From positions 342,815 to 406,814 of the forward strand of contig QANU01013978.1 in the NCBI GenBank assembly GCA_003254905.1: 64,000 nt of DNA, read 5' to 3'. Positions 26,844-39,364 of this stretch are shown here, one piece after another. Numbering within the stretch: the first letter of the stretch is position 1; each line of letters starts with the position of its first letter. Both the position numbers and the translations under genes were made by a program. This stretch comes from Nissolia schottii (lineage: Eukaryota > Streptophyta > Magnoliopsida > Fabales > Fabaceae). A model generated the notes under the pieces. The model was not told where the DNA came from and did not search any database. It saw only the letters and a program-made list of their open reading frames with translations.

Positions 26844-27295
26844 AGTAAGAATGTTATAAAGGCATTGAAATTTTGACAAAAATGACAAGTAATTCTATCT
26901 CCGAAAAAGAAGCCAGATCATATCCTTGCGGTTTAGAATGGTTGGGTTGTGGTCATGCAAAGTTGTCGTTTTCACTAGGCATGCCGTGAGTGAAGCAAAA
27001 TGAGAAGGATAAGCTTTAAAACCATATCATAGGCCCCACCCCAAAAATGCAAAAAGAGAATAAATACTGTTTTTCTACAACATCTCAGTAAACCACAATA
27101 TAATACATTGTCAGATAAAATATTTTATTTTATCTCTGTATACGTATACTGACGTACTCAATGACAGTCAGATATATATATTTTCAAATTTCGTTACAAT
27201 CTTTTTATTCAATAAGCTTTCTCTTTTAATGCACTAATTCTTAATCATATATTGTACAATGCCTTCTGTTGAGAGGGAAAAAATCATACAAACAA

Positions 27296-27479
27296 CTAAC
27301 GGGAGTTGGTCCAAGTGGTAAGCAGCTTGGTACAATGCTTAAGCCAAGGTCCCAAGTTCGAGACCTTGTGTACGCAGTTATCACCTCTAGGAGACTCACC
27401 CGCCAGAATCAGATGTGCGACCTGGGTCGACTCAGATTACTCAAGGCTAAGCCTTGGATACCGAACAGGCAACCTAAAA
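27296..27479 (+). mobile_element. tRNA-derived SINE (Au-like), 184 bp, with 18-bp duplication
   Basis: The body begins CTAACGGGAGTTGGTCCAAG. TTGGTCCAAGTGGTAAG resembles a pol III A box and CCCAAGTTCGAGACCTTG a B box, about 30 bases apart, as in tRNA-derived SINEs. The flanks AAAAAATCATACAAACAA (27278-27295 and 27480-27497) are identical over 18 bases, the long A-rich duplication made by LINE-type target-primed integration. Length and layout fit the plant Au SINE class; the family name is from memory. Confidence 0.9.
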
Positions 27480-27825
27480 AAAAAATCATACAAACAAATC
27501 AAACAAATATGAGTTTATAAGTCTTTTCATTTACATATATTATTCACTTTATTAATAATCAATATAAAAAATTTTTACACTCACAATAAAATCTAAATGC
27601 GTCTGAGCTATACACTATTAAATTTATTTTCGTGGGTAGTATATACACCGTATGTTGTCAATAAACTATAATTCAAATGACACATTCATTGATCTTATAC
27701 AAAAGAATATTAGCATTGGGGGTCAAATGATCCCCTAATTCTTGTAGGAGCTCCTACCAACCCAAATAAACAAAAAAAATAAAAAAATAAATTGTATACA
27801 CCTCATGTTATAAAATATATTTTCC

Positions 27826-27835
27826 TATAAATAAA
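27826..27835 (+). promoter_or_regulatory. Candidate TATA box of the receptor-like cytoplasmic kinase gene
   Basis: TATAAATAAA preceded by CC, about 580 bases upstream of the start codon. The DNA then turns less AT-rich and more leader-like, with a GTATTGT/GTGTTGT repeat run near 27920-27950. A TATA box here would imply a long leader of roughly 550 bases, or an unrecognised leader intron. Confidence 0.35.
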
Positions 27836-28341
27836 TGAAGGTGGGGTGTTAACTAGATTAGAATTAGATCTTTGTTCCACTTGCTCATAATGTCTCTGAC
27901 CAGAGAGAGAGACATCATTATTGTATTGTATTGTGTTGTGCTGTGTTGTGTGAGGTCAACCCCATTCCGGTTTTGTCCTTCTTGATTGGTCAAAACCGTG
28001 TAACCTTCGAAGAACCCTCTTACCACCATGACCATTAAGACCGTTCACACACACACATACCAACTAGTCTTTGGAACTGGGAGACCCTCTCACACATTGA
28101 ATTTTTGTGTGGTTGGTTAAATCCACTGTGGGTTGTGAGTTGTCACAGCTATGTCTTTCCATCTGTGTGGAAATTTTGCATATTGCTTTCACACGTTGCA
28201 GCTTTAATTCCTTTTTGCCTTTTTGGACTACTATTCCATTACTACTATTATTACTGCAACTTATTCATTTTTCATATACCATCGCTTCTTAGAGAGAGCT
28301 TCTTCAACTTTGTGCTCTTTCCCCTTATTGGGTTCTTCTTT

Positions 28342-28342
<1 letters not shown>

Positions 28343-28379
<37 letters not shown>
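28343..28379 (+). repeat. (CA)n microsatellite in the 5' leader of the kinase gene
   Basis: About 18 CA units, then ATATAT, ending roughly 25 bases before the ATG at 28407. Confidence 0.9.
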
Positions 28380-28386
<7 letters not shown>

Positions 28387-28406
28387 CTTCCAACTGCTCC
28401 TCCTTG

Positions 28407-31196
28407 ATGGGTTGCTGCTTTAGTGCTAGTAGGATCAAAGCTGAGAGCCCTCCACGAAATCATGGTACCCATTTCTATTTTTTGTGTGTTATTTAATAAT
28501 ATTCATCAAAGTCTCAACCTTTTTATGTTTGCAAGTTTACTTGCTCTGCTTGTTCTTTGGATTGTGTTTTTTTAAGAGTAAAGTTTGGGTTGCTGCTATG
28601 GAATATTGGGGTTTTTTATTCTCTGTCTTTTTTTTTTTTTTTTGAAGTATGGCTCACAATCGCAAACACAAGGACGCTTTTGCTTCAATTGAATTTTTAT
28701 GTGCATGTCTGGTTAATTTGTTGATGTGTTATGTTATTTGGTTTGTCACGAAGACATCTTAAGGGGTAACAAAAATAGATAATAAATGGAGCCATAGTAT
28801 TGATTTAGAGCGCATAATTGTGGAAAGTTACCATCAGGATTTTTTTTTTCTCCCCCATAGTCCTCAATTCAGTCATGGTTTGTTTCAATTGTTAAGACCT
28901 TCAACCCTTGAAAATGTTGGTGGAGCTGAGCTTATGTAATTTCTCGAGTGTTTGAGCCTTTTCCATGCTCTACTTTTAACAATTACCTTTCCAGTTACTT
29001 TTACACTAAATTAACCAGTTAGTTCAGTTATTTACACCTTATTTATGAGTTTGTTGTGACCTCTTTGTATAAATGCTGTACAGAGTTCAATACAAGAGAA
29101 TTCAATTTTTCTCATTTTCTCCTCTCTCTCTTCACTCTCATCTCTAATATTGATACCAGTTACAATTGGTAGAAAGATCCTCATTAGCTGAGTTTGTAAT
29201 TTGAGTGCTTGTATATATATGGCCTGAAAAGTGGTTCTAAATTTTTTTCTTTTGACATATGCATAGGTGTGAATTCAAAGGATGGTAGCAAGGGAGATGA
29301 TGGTGGTGGTGGTTTAAGCAGCAAGGTCTCCACTCCCTCTGTGCCTCCAACTCCTCAGTCGGAGGGAGATATCTTGAAGTCCTCCAATTTGAAGAGCTTC
29401 ACTTTTAGTGAGCTTAAGACTGCCACAAGGAACTTCCGCCCTGATAGTGTGGTGGGAGAAGGTGGTTTCGGCTGCGTGTTCAAGGGGTGGATCGATGAGC
29501 AGACGCTCGCGCCAGTTAAACCCGGGACCGGATTGGTCATTGCTGTGAAGAGGCTTAACCAAGATGGTGACCAGGGTCACAGTGAATGGTTGGTGAGTGT
29601 CATTTTATCTTGGTTTATTCATTTGTCCGTTGCACTGATATGTGGACTCTACTACTAGTGGGACCAACTAATGCAGGTCGAAATGTTGTGGTTGACCCTC
29701 CCCGACATAGGTTTTGTTCGAGACCCTTTAGGAAGGGGACAAGCTTATTCACACTCTGAAGCTTAGGAAAATATCAAATTAGTTAAATGGAAGAATATCT
29801 TTTGGGAATTTCTCCTTTTGCAATGTGTGTAGCAGCAAATAGTGCGTAATTTAGACGATTTTTCTGTTGATGTAACTAATTAGCCTCATTCTTATAGACA
29901 GAGATAAATTATCTGGGGCAACTGCATCATCAGAAGCTGGTGAGACTGATTGGTTACTGCTTGGAAGATGACCAAAGGCTCTTGGTGTACGAGTTTTTGA
30001 CCAAGGGCAGTTTGGACAATCACTTGTTTAGAAGTAAGTCACTTGGTTTTCCTTTCTGGTTTTGCCATTCTCAAGTTATTTGTTTCTTGACAATGATTTT
30101 AGTACCTCAAAAGCCCCAAACTCTTAAACCTCTTGCTTGTTTTTTCCGCGACAGGGGGTTCTTACGTTCAGCCGCTTTCTTGGAACATACGCATGAAGGT
30201 AGCCCTCGATGCTGCGAAGGGTCTCGCATTTCTTCACAGCGACGAAGCACAAGTGATCTATAGAGATTTCAAGACTTCTAATATACTGCTTGATTCGGTG
30301 AGCGAACCTAACCGATCGATCGCGCAACTCATCGGTGTTAACTTATACGCACAGGCTCTTCTAACACATTCAATCTGTTGTTGACAGAACTACAACGCAA
30401 AACTCTCTGATTTTGGCTTGGCGAAGGATGGACCGGCGGGCGATAAGAGCCATGTCTCTACACGGGTGATGGGCACATATGGCTACGCCGCGCCTGAATA
30501 TATGGCCACAGGTATACATAACTTTGCGTAGTTGATCTTAGTTTATGAACATTTTAATTGGTCCTAACACATGCTTTTTCACATGTGACATAGCCCTGTC
30601 TTCTAAATTATTGTTCACTTATTAGTATAATGGATTACCAGAGAGATGAAGCCCTTATTAGTTCTTTTTTTCCCTTCATTACTTCACATTTCATCGTGCG
30701 GTTACCTTGCATTTTACTGGATTAGTATTTCCATCTAGAGCCTTTCATTATTTATCTGATTTTTTTTTTTTCTGAAGGTCACTTGACGAAAAAGAGTGAT
30801 GTATACAGCTTTGGAGTCGTTCTCCTAGAAATCATGTCAGGAAAACGCGCGCTGGACAACAACCGGCCATCCGGGGAGCACAATTTGATCGAATGGGCCA
30901 AGCCTTACCTCAACAGCAAGCGCAGGATCTTCCAAGTCATGGATGCCCGGATTGAAGGTCAATACACGCTCAGCGAGGCGATGAAGGTGGCCAACCTTGC
31001 TGTTCAATGCATATCGGTGGAGCCGAGATTTAGGCCGAAGATGGAAGAGGTGGTGAGGACATTGGAGCATCTTCACGATTCGGACGACGCGGGTGGAGGG
31101 GGAGCCTCTAGAGACCAAGCTACCAAGAGGAGTGGTCACAGATCAGGAAGTAGTGGCTCCAGGCAACATAGGAGAAAACATGAGACAACAACATAG
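28407..31196 (+). CDS. Receptor-like cytoplasmic kinase, subfamily VII (APK1/PBL type), 6 exons
   Basis: A serine/threonine kinase of the PBS1-like family, which relays signals from plasma-membrane receptor kinases in immunity and growth. Exons: 28407-28464, 29267-29592, 29898-30033, 30155-30297, 30388-30511 and 30778-31196. The total is 1206 nt, or 401 residues. Residues 1-4 are MGCC: Gly2 is a likely N-myristoylation site and Cys3/Cys4 likely palmitoylation sites, predicting plasma-membrane anchoring. The kinase domain spans about 75-360: glycine loop GEGGFG 83-88, ATP lysine K114 in [18 protein letters not shown] with catalytic D211, SDFGLAK (DFG 229-231), and GYAAPE (APE 266-268). YRDFK and the [21 protein letters not shown] lead-in are class VII marks, closest by eye to Arabidopsis APK1a/PBL9. 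The tail (residues 365-401) is Gly/Ser/Arg/His-rich and low-complexity. All catalytic residues are present, so it should be an active RD kinase. No particular PBL orthologue can be assigned. Confidence 0.94.
28890..29160 (+). mobile_element. Probable solo LTR remnant in intron 1 of the kinase gene
   Basis: It begins TGTTAAGACC. It contains TTGTATAAATGCTGTACAG and then GTTCAATACAAGAGAATTC and a C/T-rich stretch ending CATCTCTAATA, the layout of a copia LTR (TATA, transcript start, R/U5). TTGATACCAGTTACA follows, resembling a decayed primer-binding site. No second LTR or target duplication was found. Confidence 0.45.
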
Positions 31197-32379
31197 GCAG
31201 AGGCAAAATTGTGATGAGCCTGGTGGCCCCTCTTGCTTCCGCTCTCTGTGCTGATACATTATTGTATATCATGATGAACTTTTAAGCATGTCTTAAGAAA
31301 TCTGATTGCTGTACAGGTTTTGATTGAGTAATGTTATTAAAAGGATTTAGTTTTGATTGACATTGTCATTTATCAGTGTAAAATTATTTTGTACAAAATC
31401 ATGTATTGTCGCATCACTATAAGTGTTTCCACCCTTATGTTTATTTTTTTGGGGTCTCTTTACGATGTACTAAAATTAGTCAGTGATTAAAACTGTTTAT
31501 TTCTTCCATTTTTGGGAGCTCAACTGCCATTAAGAAACTAGCAGCCAGTAGTTGGGAGAGGTTGAATTTAATCATGTGGCATGGACAGAGCCTATGAGGC
31601 TACATCTAGGGCTAGTGGCATGTGAGAAATGGATTCAGGGGAGAAACATTAGAGTAATGGACTTCCAAGTCCTATCTATTCATCCCATAAAACAAAGGTT
31701 TTATTCATGAACTATAATTTTGATAAACCTTTATATTTCTTTCGAAGAATAGTAAAATACTATTTGTACACTAAAATAGTACGCTCACACAGGAAATAAA
31801 CATTACAAAATGGATAAGCATTCATTGTTATTAAACATTTATGCATGCACAGATGCACCTATGTTTAATATTTTTTCGTTTATGTGTTTGATGATGATTG
31901 TTTCTATGTTTTGTTTGTGCACGAATACACGCTTATTTAATATTGCTCGTTTATGTGTTGGATAATGTTTATTTTTCTGTTTTATAATGTTTGTTTTTCT
32001 GAATGTTATGTACATATATTTCTTTCTAGATACGTCTATACAAAGCATATCATATCAAGTTACTGGGAGGTTAATACTTAACTTTGAGAATAGCAAATTT
32101 ATATTATTAATTTGGCATAAATAATCAAAATTAAAATATAAAGTTATGTAACTCTCTTTTATGTGAACATTTTGTTGTGATTGGTACATGTTTTTAACTT
32201 TTAATTATTCACAATAAAAAATATTTATATAACTTTACTAATTTTAAACACAGAAATGTTATTTGGACATAATTTTTCATACATCTAAATGTTGGAAAAT
32301 CATGTGTAAATAAATAAAAGAATTTTTCATAAAAAATTAATAATAAAAAAAAGAATTTCAGTTACATCACTGATTCCCT

Positions 32380-34560
32380 TTTATTATAAACTACCTCAAC
32401 CTATCATAGATTTATTTGCAACAATATTTATTTTATTGTCATTTTGATGAAATAATTTTTCCAACATTAGAGAGAGAAAATAAGTAGCCGAAAATAGAAA
32501 TTACCTGAAATACATTATCATTATTATATTTAGATCCTCATATAAGTCAATGGCAAAATATTGCAAATCAACTGCCAAATTTATTTACTGACCCAAAGAG
32601 AGTTACTGAAGCGTGTTAGCACATTTAGTATTAAATATGGAAATTCCTTTAAAATAAAAATGAGCAATTAATCAAGATGGTCATAATATAAAGCAAGTGC
32701 TTGAAAAGAGCCCCAAGACATAACTATTGATGAAACCCCATAAGTGGTCCAGGTACTTGAAAAATTACAAAAATAAAGAGATCTTGATGAGTTATGTTTT
32801 TATGAAAAATATGAAATTGATCAACATCATATTGTTGTCGACAACATTGTATGCACGTAATGTTGCTATTGAAATAAAAAAGGCAAGATGAGGATCTTAA
32901 ATAAAAATTTGTCAAATAATATACACAGAGAAATGATTAGCCAATGTGGAAAGACCAGTGGGGTACAAATGAGTTTTTTGTGCAAAAATGAAATAGGGAA
33001 AGATAAGATATGAAGTGTAATACAAGGGTTTTTAGAAAACCTGACATTGACTATGTGAAGATATATTCTCTAGCAGTGAATTTAATTTTATTCTGGCAGT
33101 TAATAAAGAAATTAGACATGTGTCTATAAGTTTATTAATATAGCTTACTAGCTAGCAAAATTTTATGAAAATCTCTGAAGGATTTAAAATAGCTGAAGCA
33201 TATAGAAATTTTCAGAAAAATTTGTTCATTAAGGCTTCAACAATCCTTATATGGATTAAAATAATCATGGCGTATGTGGTACAATCGCCTAATTCAATTT
33301 TTATAGAGATGAGTATAAAATTGATCCCATTTACCCATGTATTTTCATAAAAGGGTTTGGATCTAAATTGTTATAATAAATCTGATTTAAGCATCATTGG
33401 ATCTTCCAAAGAGATTCTAAAATATGTAAAATATCTAAAGAAATATATTGAGACACAATTTTGTCTTGGTTTACACATATAGCATTTAACAAATAAAAAT
33501 ATTTGTCTATCAATCAATTTCTATTAAGAAGACTTTAAAATGAGTTTATATGGATTGAGCACATCCATTGAATACTTAAAAGTGAGATTAGTTGATAAAA
33601 ATCCATTAAGACCTTATGAAAATGACAAGAAAATTCTTGTTCTTAAAGTATCACATTTTAGTGTTATTGGAGCAGTAGTATATCTCGCTAACAACACGCC
33701 ACTAGATATAATTATTAGTGTATGTCAATTAGCGAGACTAATTATTGTTTAACAATAACATACTATAATAATTTTCAATATTTATATCTTCATAAAGTTA
33801 ATTTATTGATATGAATCAAAATCAGAATTTATTCGCCATGTAGCCGCAGGATTCTTTTTCTCTTTTCATATTTTGGCAGAATTTATAGGATATTTATTTA
33901 CATGTGGAAGCACAACTTTACGATAGAGATCAACAAAGCAGACTTTAGCTACTACTTTTTCAAATTATGCCAGAATTATTTTAATACATGAAATGAGTTG
34001 TGAATAATTTCGGATAAGGGTAATTAACCAACATCTGAATATCATGAAGAATGTTGAAGCAAGTTGTTATTTGTGCTACCCTAACCGCTGGTTATTGATG
34101 TCTACTAAGTTGTTTCACTCTTGTGTAATTGATGGCCAAAAGTCAAAGGGGATGGAGATTGTATCACCATTGTTACAAACATTAACCAACATCTAAATAT
34201 CATGAGGGATGTTGAAGCAAGTTGTTATTTGTGCTACTCTGACCGCTGGTTATCGATGTCTACTAAGTTGTTTCACTCTTGTGTAATTGATGGCCAAAAG
34301 TCAAAAGGGATGGAGATTGTATCACCATTGTTACAAACATTGCAGTATCATTGTATGAATATATATTATAGTGATGGTTTCTATATCATCTTATTAGATA
34401 GATGTCCATAATTATCTTAAGAGGGGAGAAATGTTGTACTCTTCTTTTCTTCATAAAAGTTTTTATGAATTTTTTCTTGATAAGGTTTTTAATGAGACAA
34501 CTTATACGGTGAGAATGTTGCACTCTTTTTCCTTCCCTAAAATTTTTTCTCCCCTAATTT
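32380..34560 (+). pseudogene. Decayed, 5'-truncated Ty1/copia element
   Basis: Pieces align with the better-preserved copy at 40734-45748, in the same order. The stretch with CATTTTGATGAAATAATTTT and GAGAGAAAATAAGTAGCCG matches the integrase C-terminal part at about 42220-42290. ATGAAAATCTCTGAAGGATT (33163) matches the reverse transcriptase IYMKILEGF region at 43185. GAGGGGAGAAATGTTGTACT (34421) matches the post-pol region at 44653. Stops and frameshifts occur throughout. The 5' LTR, gag and protease are missing, and no intact 3' LTR is recognised. It cannot encode a functional protein. Confidence 0.75.
34025..34341 (+). repeat. 157-bp tandem duplication inside the decayed copia copy
   Basis: A unit starting TTAACCAACATCTGAATATC and ending with GTTACAAACATT occurs twice head to tail (copy 1 about 34025-34181, copy 2 about 34182-34341). 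A few differences are visible (GAAGAATG/GAGGGATG, CTACCCTAACC/CTACTCTGACC, TTATTGATG/TTATCGATG), so the duplication is not brand new. Confidence 0.88.
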
Positions 34561-34986
34561 GGTTGGTATCCAATTAGATAAATATATATTGATATGATAG
34601 AGATTTGATGTAATATTATACAACTCACATTAACTTACAAATAGTCATGTGAGCGCTCATCGTACAACACACATCTGAAAAAATAATAACATCTTTCCAT
34701 GTTTTCTCATCTCTTATGTTACTTTTTCTTATCATTCTTCACATTAGTTCACAATACAAATAATATTTTTCATTTTAAAAGGGGATGAAATTGATATATA
34801 AATAGTCATACAAATATCTTGATGCAGGTTGTTTTTTTTTCTGAAAAAAGGAAAAAAAAAAAAAGCAAAAAAGAGAAACACATGGCAATAGGAGGGTTTA
34901 AGCGAAAGTAAGGGTTTGGGGGTTGGCTTGGTTCTTCATCCTTTATCCGTTATCTTCTTTTTCCTGCCCAAAGAGCGAGAGCCGCA

Positions 34987-37900
34987 ATGCTGGCCGTTTC
35001 AATGGCGCTGCTTCATCACTGTTCCACACCCCTCGCACGTGCGGTTCTGCCCCCGCCACGTGCACGTCTCCGCGCTTGCTCCACCGCCGCCATGGCCGTC
35101 GCAGCCTCTCCCGCCGCTCGCAACCCCCAGTCTCAGCAGCAGGTTCTTCTCGGCATGTCCGAGAACGATCTCCAACAACTCGCCCTCGACTTAGGTCAGG
35201 TAAATCATCTCACCTTTTCCCCCCCAATTCGCTTTGTTCCAAAATGATTCAATTAAAAATGAATAGCAAACTTAAATTTACGCTTATTTTCTTATTGAGA
35301 ATGAAAGTGTGAGTAAATGTGAACCGCTGATTCATTCAGATGTAAGATATATGTATAGGGTTGTGAAAAACTAACGAACAGAAATAACCAACTAACCCAC
35401 CTAACTGCCCGTAATAATTTTTTGGTGGAATTATTGTTAGCAAAGCTTTAGGGGGAAGCAGCTTTACCATCTCATATACAAGAGGAAGGTCAGAGAAATT
35501 CAGGAGTTCATTCAGTGTTAGTATTTTCACTCTTTTTTCTATTTCATTTTTTTTTCTTTCACTTTTGCGTTTGGAAAAGGCTATTTTAGGAATTAGGGTA
35601 TAATGGATTTATTTTTTTTAAGAAGTTGAATAATTGTTTCCGAAATACGCTAATTCAGACACACTGAAGTTGTTTTTGGTTGGGTTAGTTGAGACCTGAC
35701 ATCGCATTCTATTGGATTGGATTGGATTGCAGTGCCTCAGGCATTTAGGAATAACCTTGAGGATGCTGGATGGAAGGTGGGGCGGTCTCCGATTTTCAAC
35801 ACTGTCACTGCATCTGACGGGACTGTTAAGGTGACTGATATAATCAAAATCCTTTTTATTTGGTCTTTAGTTTGTTGCTATGTGTAGTAGCTTTAAGCTT
35901 TTTTGATGATTTCTTGTTGTTTTAATGAGTCAGTGACCATCATAGTGTTGAGATGTCTGCACACAAACACCTGTTGATTGCATGGACCATATTCTGATTG
36001 GTTTCAGCATTGAATCGAGCTTTTTATTTTGGTCTCAGCGTTTTCAATAAGTAGAATATTAAGTTAACTTGATCTTTGAGGGATGTGTTGTTGATGATTC
36101 CTTACATTTTCTTGGATGGTATTTTGATATTGCAGTTGTTGTTAAAGTTGGAAGACAATAGATTGATTGAAACTGTTGGTATTCCTGTTGAAGATGATAA
36201 AGGTTCAGTTCGCCTCACGGCATGTGTCTCATCGCAGGTGTTTCATTGACTCTTGAATTATCAATTGATGAATTAGTGTTCCCTTCTTTGCTGGAATATT
36301 TGTATACTTGATCTGGAGACTGATTTTCTGTGTATGTGAGTGAAAAATCTGTGCTGATATTCTCCATTGTTTTTATCGTCATCCATTGTTTGACTTTCGA
36401 TACTTAGGTTGGCTGTCCATTACGTTGCTCTTTCTGTGCCACTGGAAAAGGAGGGTTTTCAAGGAATCTTCGTAGGCATGAAATTGTCGAGCAGGTTTGT
36501 GTCATAGTTCATCCATGTTCATCCATAGATCAGTTTGATGCTAGTTTTTTTTGCTAGATATATTTCCTGGGACAGTTGAGATTAAATTATCCACTTTAAG
36601 ATATAGAAAAGAGAAAGGAAAAGCAAGGAAAAATAAAGAATAAAGTAAAGATAAGAGGCTGTTGGTCACTGTCATTGTTTTTGAGATTGCAAAACATTGT
36701 TCACCACAAGAGTGGGAATTTATAACATTCACATCTTATGTTGACAGGTATTGGCAATTGAGGAGGTCTTCAACCGCAGGGTGACAAATGTAGTGTTTAT
36801 GGGAATGGGGGAGCCAATGTTAAACCTGAAAGCAGTACTTGAAGCACACCATTGCTTGAATAAGGTGAATATCTGACTATGACACATGATGTTATTTCCT
36901 TGTATTGTATTCCGAGACTGCCATGTCAACCATTTTTTTTTCGCTATTCTCTTAATTTGGCTAAAATTGTCATTTGAGCCATGGGATCGGAAGTTAGAAA
37001 ATGCACTGCCTTCTTGGTAATCGTCAAATTACCCTGATCCCTCTCTTGCAAAACTACTGAATCAAGTGCTTTACATGATCTATTATCCTTTTGTTGTGAA
37101 GAAGGGAGACAAGGAATATTTGTTTTGAAATCTCCAGACTTTCTTTACTATCATATGCAGATGCATGTGCATCTTCAATAGAAGTACAGACAGACATGAT
37201 ATGAAATTATATGCATGCAATTAACTCTATCGGTAACACACACACACACACATATTTGCTTATTTCTCCATTTTTCAATTTTTTGCAATAGAGAGTAGGC
37301 CGTAAGTTTTGCATTATGTTGGGTTTGTGTTCCTTTTAGGATGTGCAAATTGGGCAAAGAATGATGACCATCTCCACTGTGGGGGTTCCAAATACAATAA
37401 AGAGGCTGGCTTCTCACAAACTTCAATCTACGTTAGCTGTGAGGTAATTATCCTTGGTACAAATGAATGTTTGAATTAAGAATCTGTGTCATAAATTTGA
37501 CCCACCATGCTAAGCTAGATGTTAGATGACATTTGCATGGATGTTTAGAGACCTTGGCGCTCCCCAGTTGCTGCCATCAAAATCTGTTTCAGAGTCTGTT
37601 CTATGCCGGAGTTCAATTTTTTGCTTGATGTGTCGGGTTCATGGTGACAATGCAAATTTAAATTTCCTTTTGTCCCTTGTGAAGAAATGTCCAGCACTGC
37701 TTCATGAATTTTTTTTAATATTTGGAATGTTGCGAGGGTACTTTCTGTTGAGCCAGTTGTTGATATAAACCTTAAAAATGACATTACTCCCTAATTTCAG
37801 AGAGTTTTTGATTGGGTTCTTTCAAAAGCATATATCATGTATGTATATAATTTTCTCTCTAGTACGTGATTTTACTTTGTATCTTGGAACAGCCTACATG

Positions 37901-38572
37901 CTCCTAACCAGAAACTTAGGGAGACAATCGTCCCTAGCGCAAAAGCCTATCCATTGAGTGCACTTATGAGAGACTGCAGGGAATACTTCCATGAAACAAG
38001 TAGACGGGTATCCTTTGAATATGCACTTTTAGGTACAGAAAGTTCCACTTCAATGCTGGCTTGTTCCTCTTCCATATGTTAAAGGTTAATGAATTCATAT
38101 AGTTTAAGGAGCATTTTCTTGGCATTTTGTTTGAACAGCTGGAATCAATGACTCATTAGACCATGCAATAGAACTCGCTAAACTACTCCATGAATGGGGT
38201 AGTGGCTATCATGTCAACCTGATACCTTTCAATCCAATAGAAGGTTCTGAGTATCGGCGTCCTTATAGGAAAGCGGTATGATGATTTTGTTATTTTTTTT
38301 TCATAAATTTTGCAACATGATTTACTTCATCACTTAAGTTATTTGATAATTTTGGAAAGCGTAATCCTAACTCCCTCATTTGGTAGGTGCAAGCATTTGC
38401 CAATGCTTTGGAGTCCTCTAAAATAACTGTTAGCGTACGCCAAACCAGAGGACTGGATGCAAATGCCGCGTGCGGTCAGCTACGAAACAATTTCCAGAAA
38501 AGTCCTTTGGTTACTGAGCCTGAAAATCTGGAAGCAGAGCTGCCAGATATGGATCTTGCGGTAGCCAGCTGA
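34987..38572 (+). CDS. RlmN-type radical-SAM RNA methyltransferase, probably organelle-targeted, 10 exons
   Basis: Bacterial RlmN methylates C2 of A2503 in 23S rRNA and A37 in some tRNAs, using two SAM molecules and a 4Fe-4S cluster. Exons: 34987-35199, 35441-35516, 35733-35830, 36136-36237, 36408-36494, 36748-36864, 37340-37443, 37893-38032, 38139-38275 and 38387-38572. The total is 1260 nt, or 419 residues. The cluster motif CPLRCSFC gives C166, C170 and C173 (CX3CX2C). C159 in LTACVSSQ matches the resolving cysteine (E. coli C118), and C387 in [10 protein letters not shown] matches the methyl-carrying cysteine (E. coli C355). [10 protein letters not shown] and [13 protein letters not shown] are also family marks. 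The first ~50 residues are rich in Ala, Ser and Arg with almost no acidic residues, which suggests a chloroplast or mitochondrial transit peptide. Other in-frame Met codons (residues 6, 36 and 57) could start shorter forms; the first is chosen because it keeps the transit-like segment. Confidence 0.94.
37244..37258 (+). repeat. Short (CA)n run in intron 6 of the RlmN gene
   Basis: ACACACACACACACA, a small dinucleotide repeat with no visible functional role. Confidence 0.6.
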
Positions 38573-39364
38573 TGGCGCAATGTTTCTTGGTGGTTTATGT
38601 CATCAACATTCTGCCTTAGTATAGGCCACACAATAACGAGTTCCCTTTCAACGGCAGGTGCGAGGTCTGATGAACAATGTACGCACAAAAGATTGGCATC
38701 ATCTCCATTACTAATAATGAAGTCATTAGAGATGTTTACTGCTGTTGTATCAGTTGTAATCTGTCAACCTTCTTATATGATTGGCATCTGAGATGTGGAG
38801 AGATCTATTTTCTTGTTGGCAATGTTACTGGAGCATTCAAACTTGGGGATATAAATCATGTGGCCCTTTTGCATCTACATGGATATATACTACATTAGAA
38901 ACAACTAACAGGTTTAGGCATTAAAGGCAGTGATTAGTAGATCATTGTGTGAATGTGGGAGGAAGAAAGAGTGATTTTCTCATGTATTTGCTTAGATATA
39001 TATACTTATATAGCAACACTTGGTTCCGGTTGTAAATATCTTGGACTGCTGTATAGTCCATTTTGAACCAAACTGTTGTTTTATCTTCTATTTTATATTG
39101 TGTGAGTTCTGAAGAACCTTTGCTATGGTGCATTGTCCCCCCCCCCCCTTATGTCCACGAACATCATATTTTGTTCCCTACAATGAAAACCTTTGTTTAA
39201 GTCTGCTTGGAGAAATAATTGTGTTATGACAATGTCACGTCAATCCAACAATAGCATCTCTCTTAATGAACTCAATGAAGACACGTGTAAACACCTTATT
39301 GATATTTTTCCCACCAAAATCGTCAACATGAGAAAATATCGAAGATATAATTGTTGAGTAGAGT

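Larger units (their letters stand above)
18974..27825. other. 8.8-kb intergenic region, no gene, transposon remnants
   Basis: Bases 18974-19150 are probably the 3'UTR of the AAR2 gene (an AATAAA-like AAATAAATT occurs near 19125). The rest is AT-rich and has no supported gene. Recognisable pieces are listed separately: a LINE tail (21250-21745), a 44-bp tandem duplication (23016-23103), a foldback MITE (24526-24697), a hAT-type MITE (26259-26843) and a SINE (27296-27479). Bases 21880-22020 end in a CATCCCTAAT motif with GACCCG-like subterminal sequence and may be another hAT remnant. I see nothing further in 19200-21240, 22030-23010 and 24750-26240. Confidence 0.5.
31197..34986. other. Intergenic region between kinase and RlmN genes
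   Basis: Bases 31197-31400 are probably kinase 3'UTR. 31440-32380 is AT-rich with nothing recognisable. 32380-34560 is a decayed copia copy (listed separately). 34560-34900 is AT-rich. The A-rich tract at 34840-34880 precedes a sharp switch to GC-rich sequence at the RlmN first exon. Confidence 0.5.

Noticed and set aside
27296-27370. Possible tRNA gene
   Set aside because: The tRNA-like part belongs to a SINE flanked by an 18-bp target duplication.
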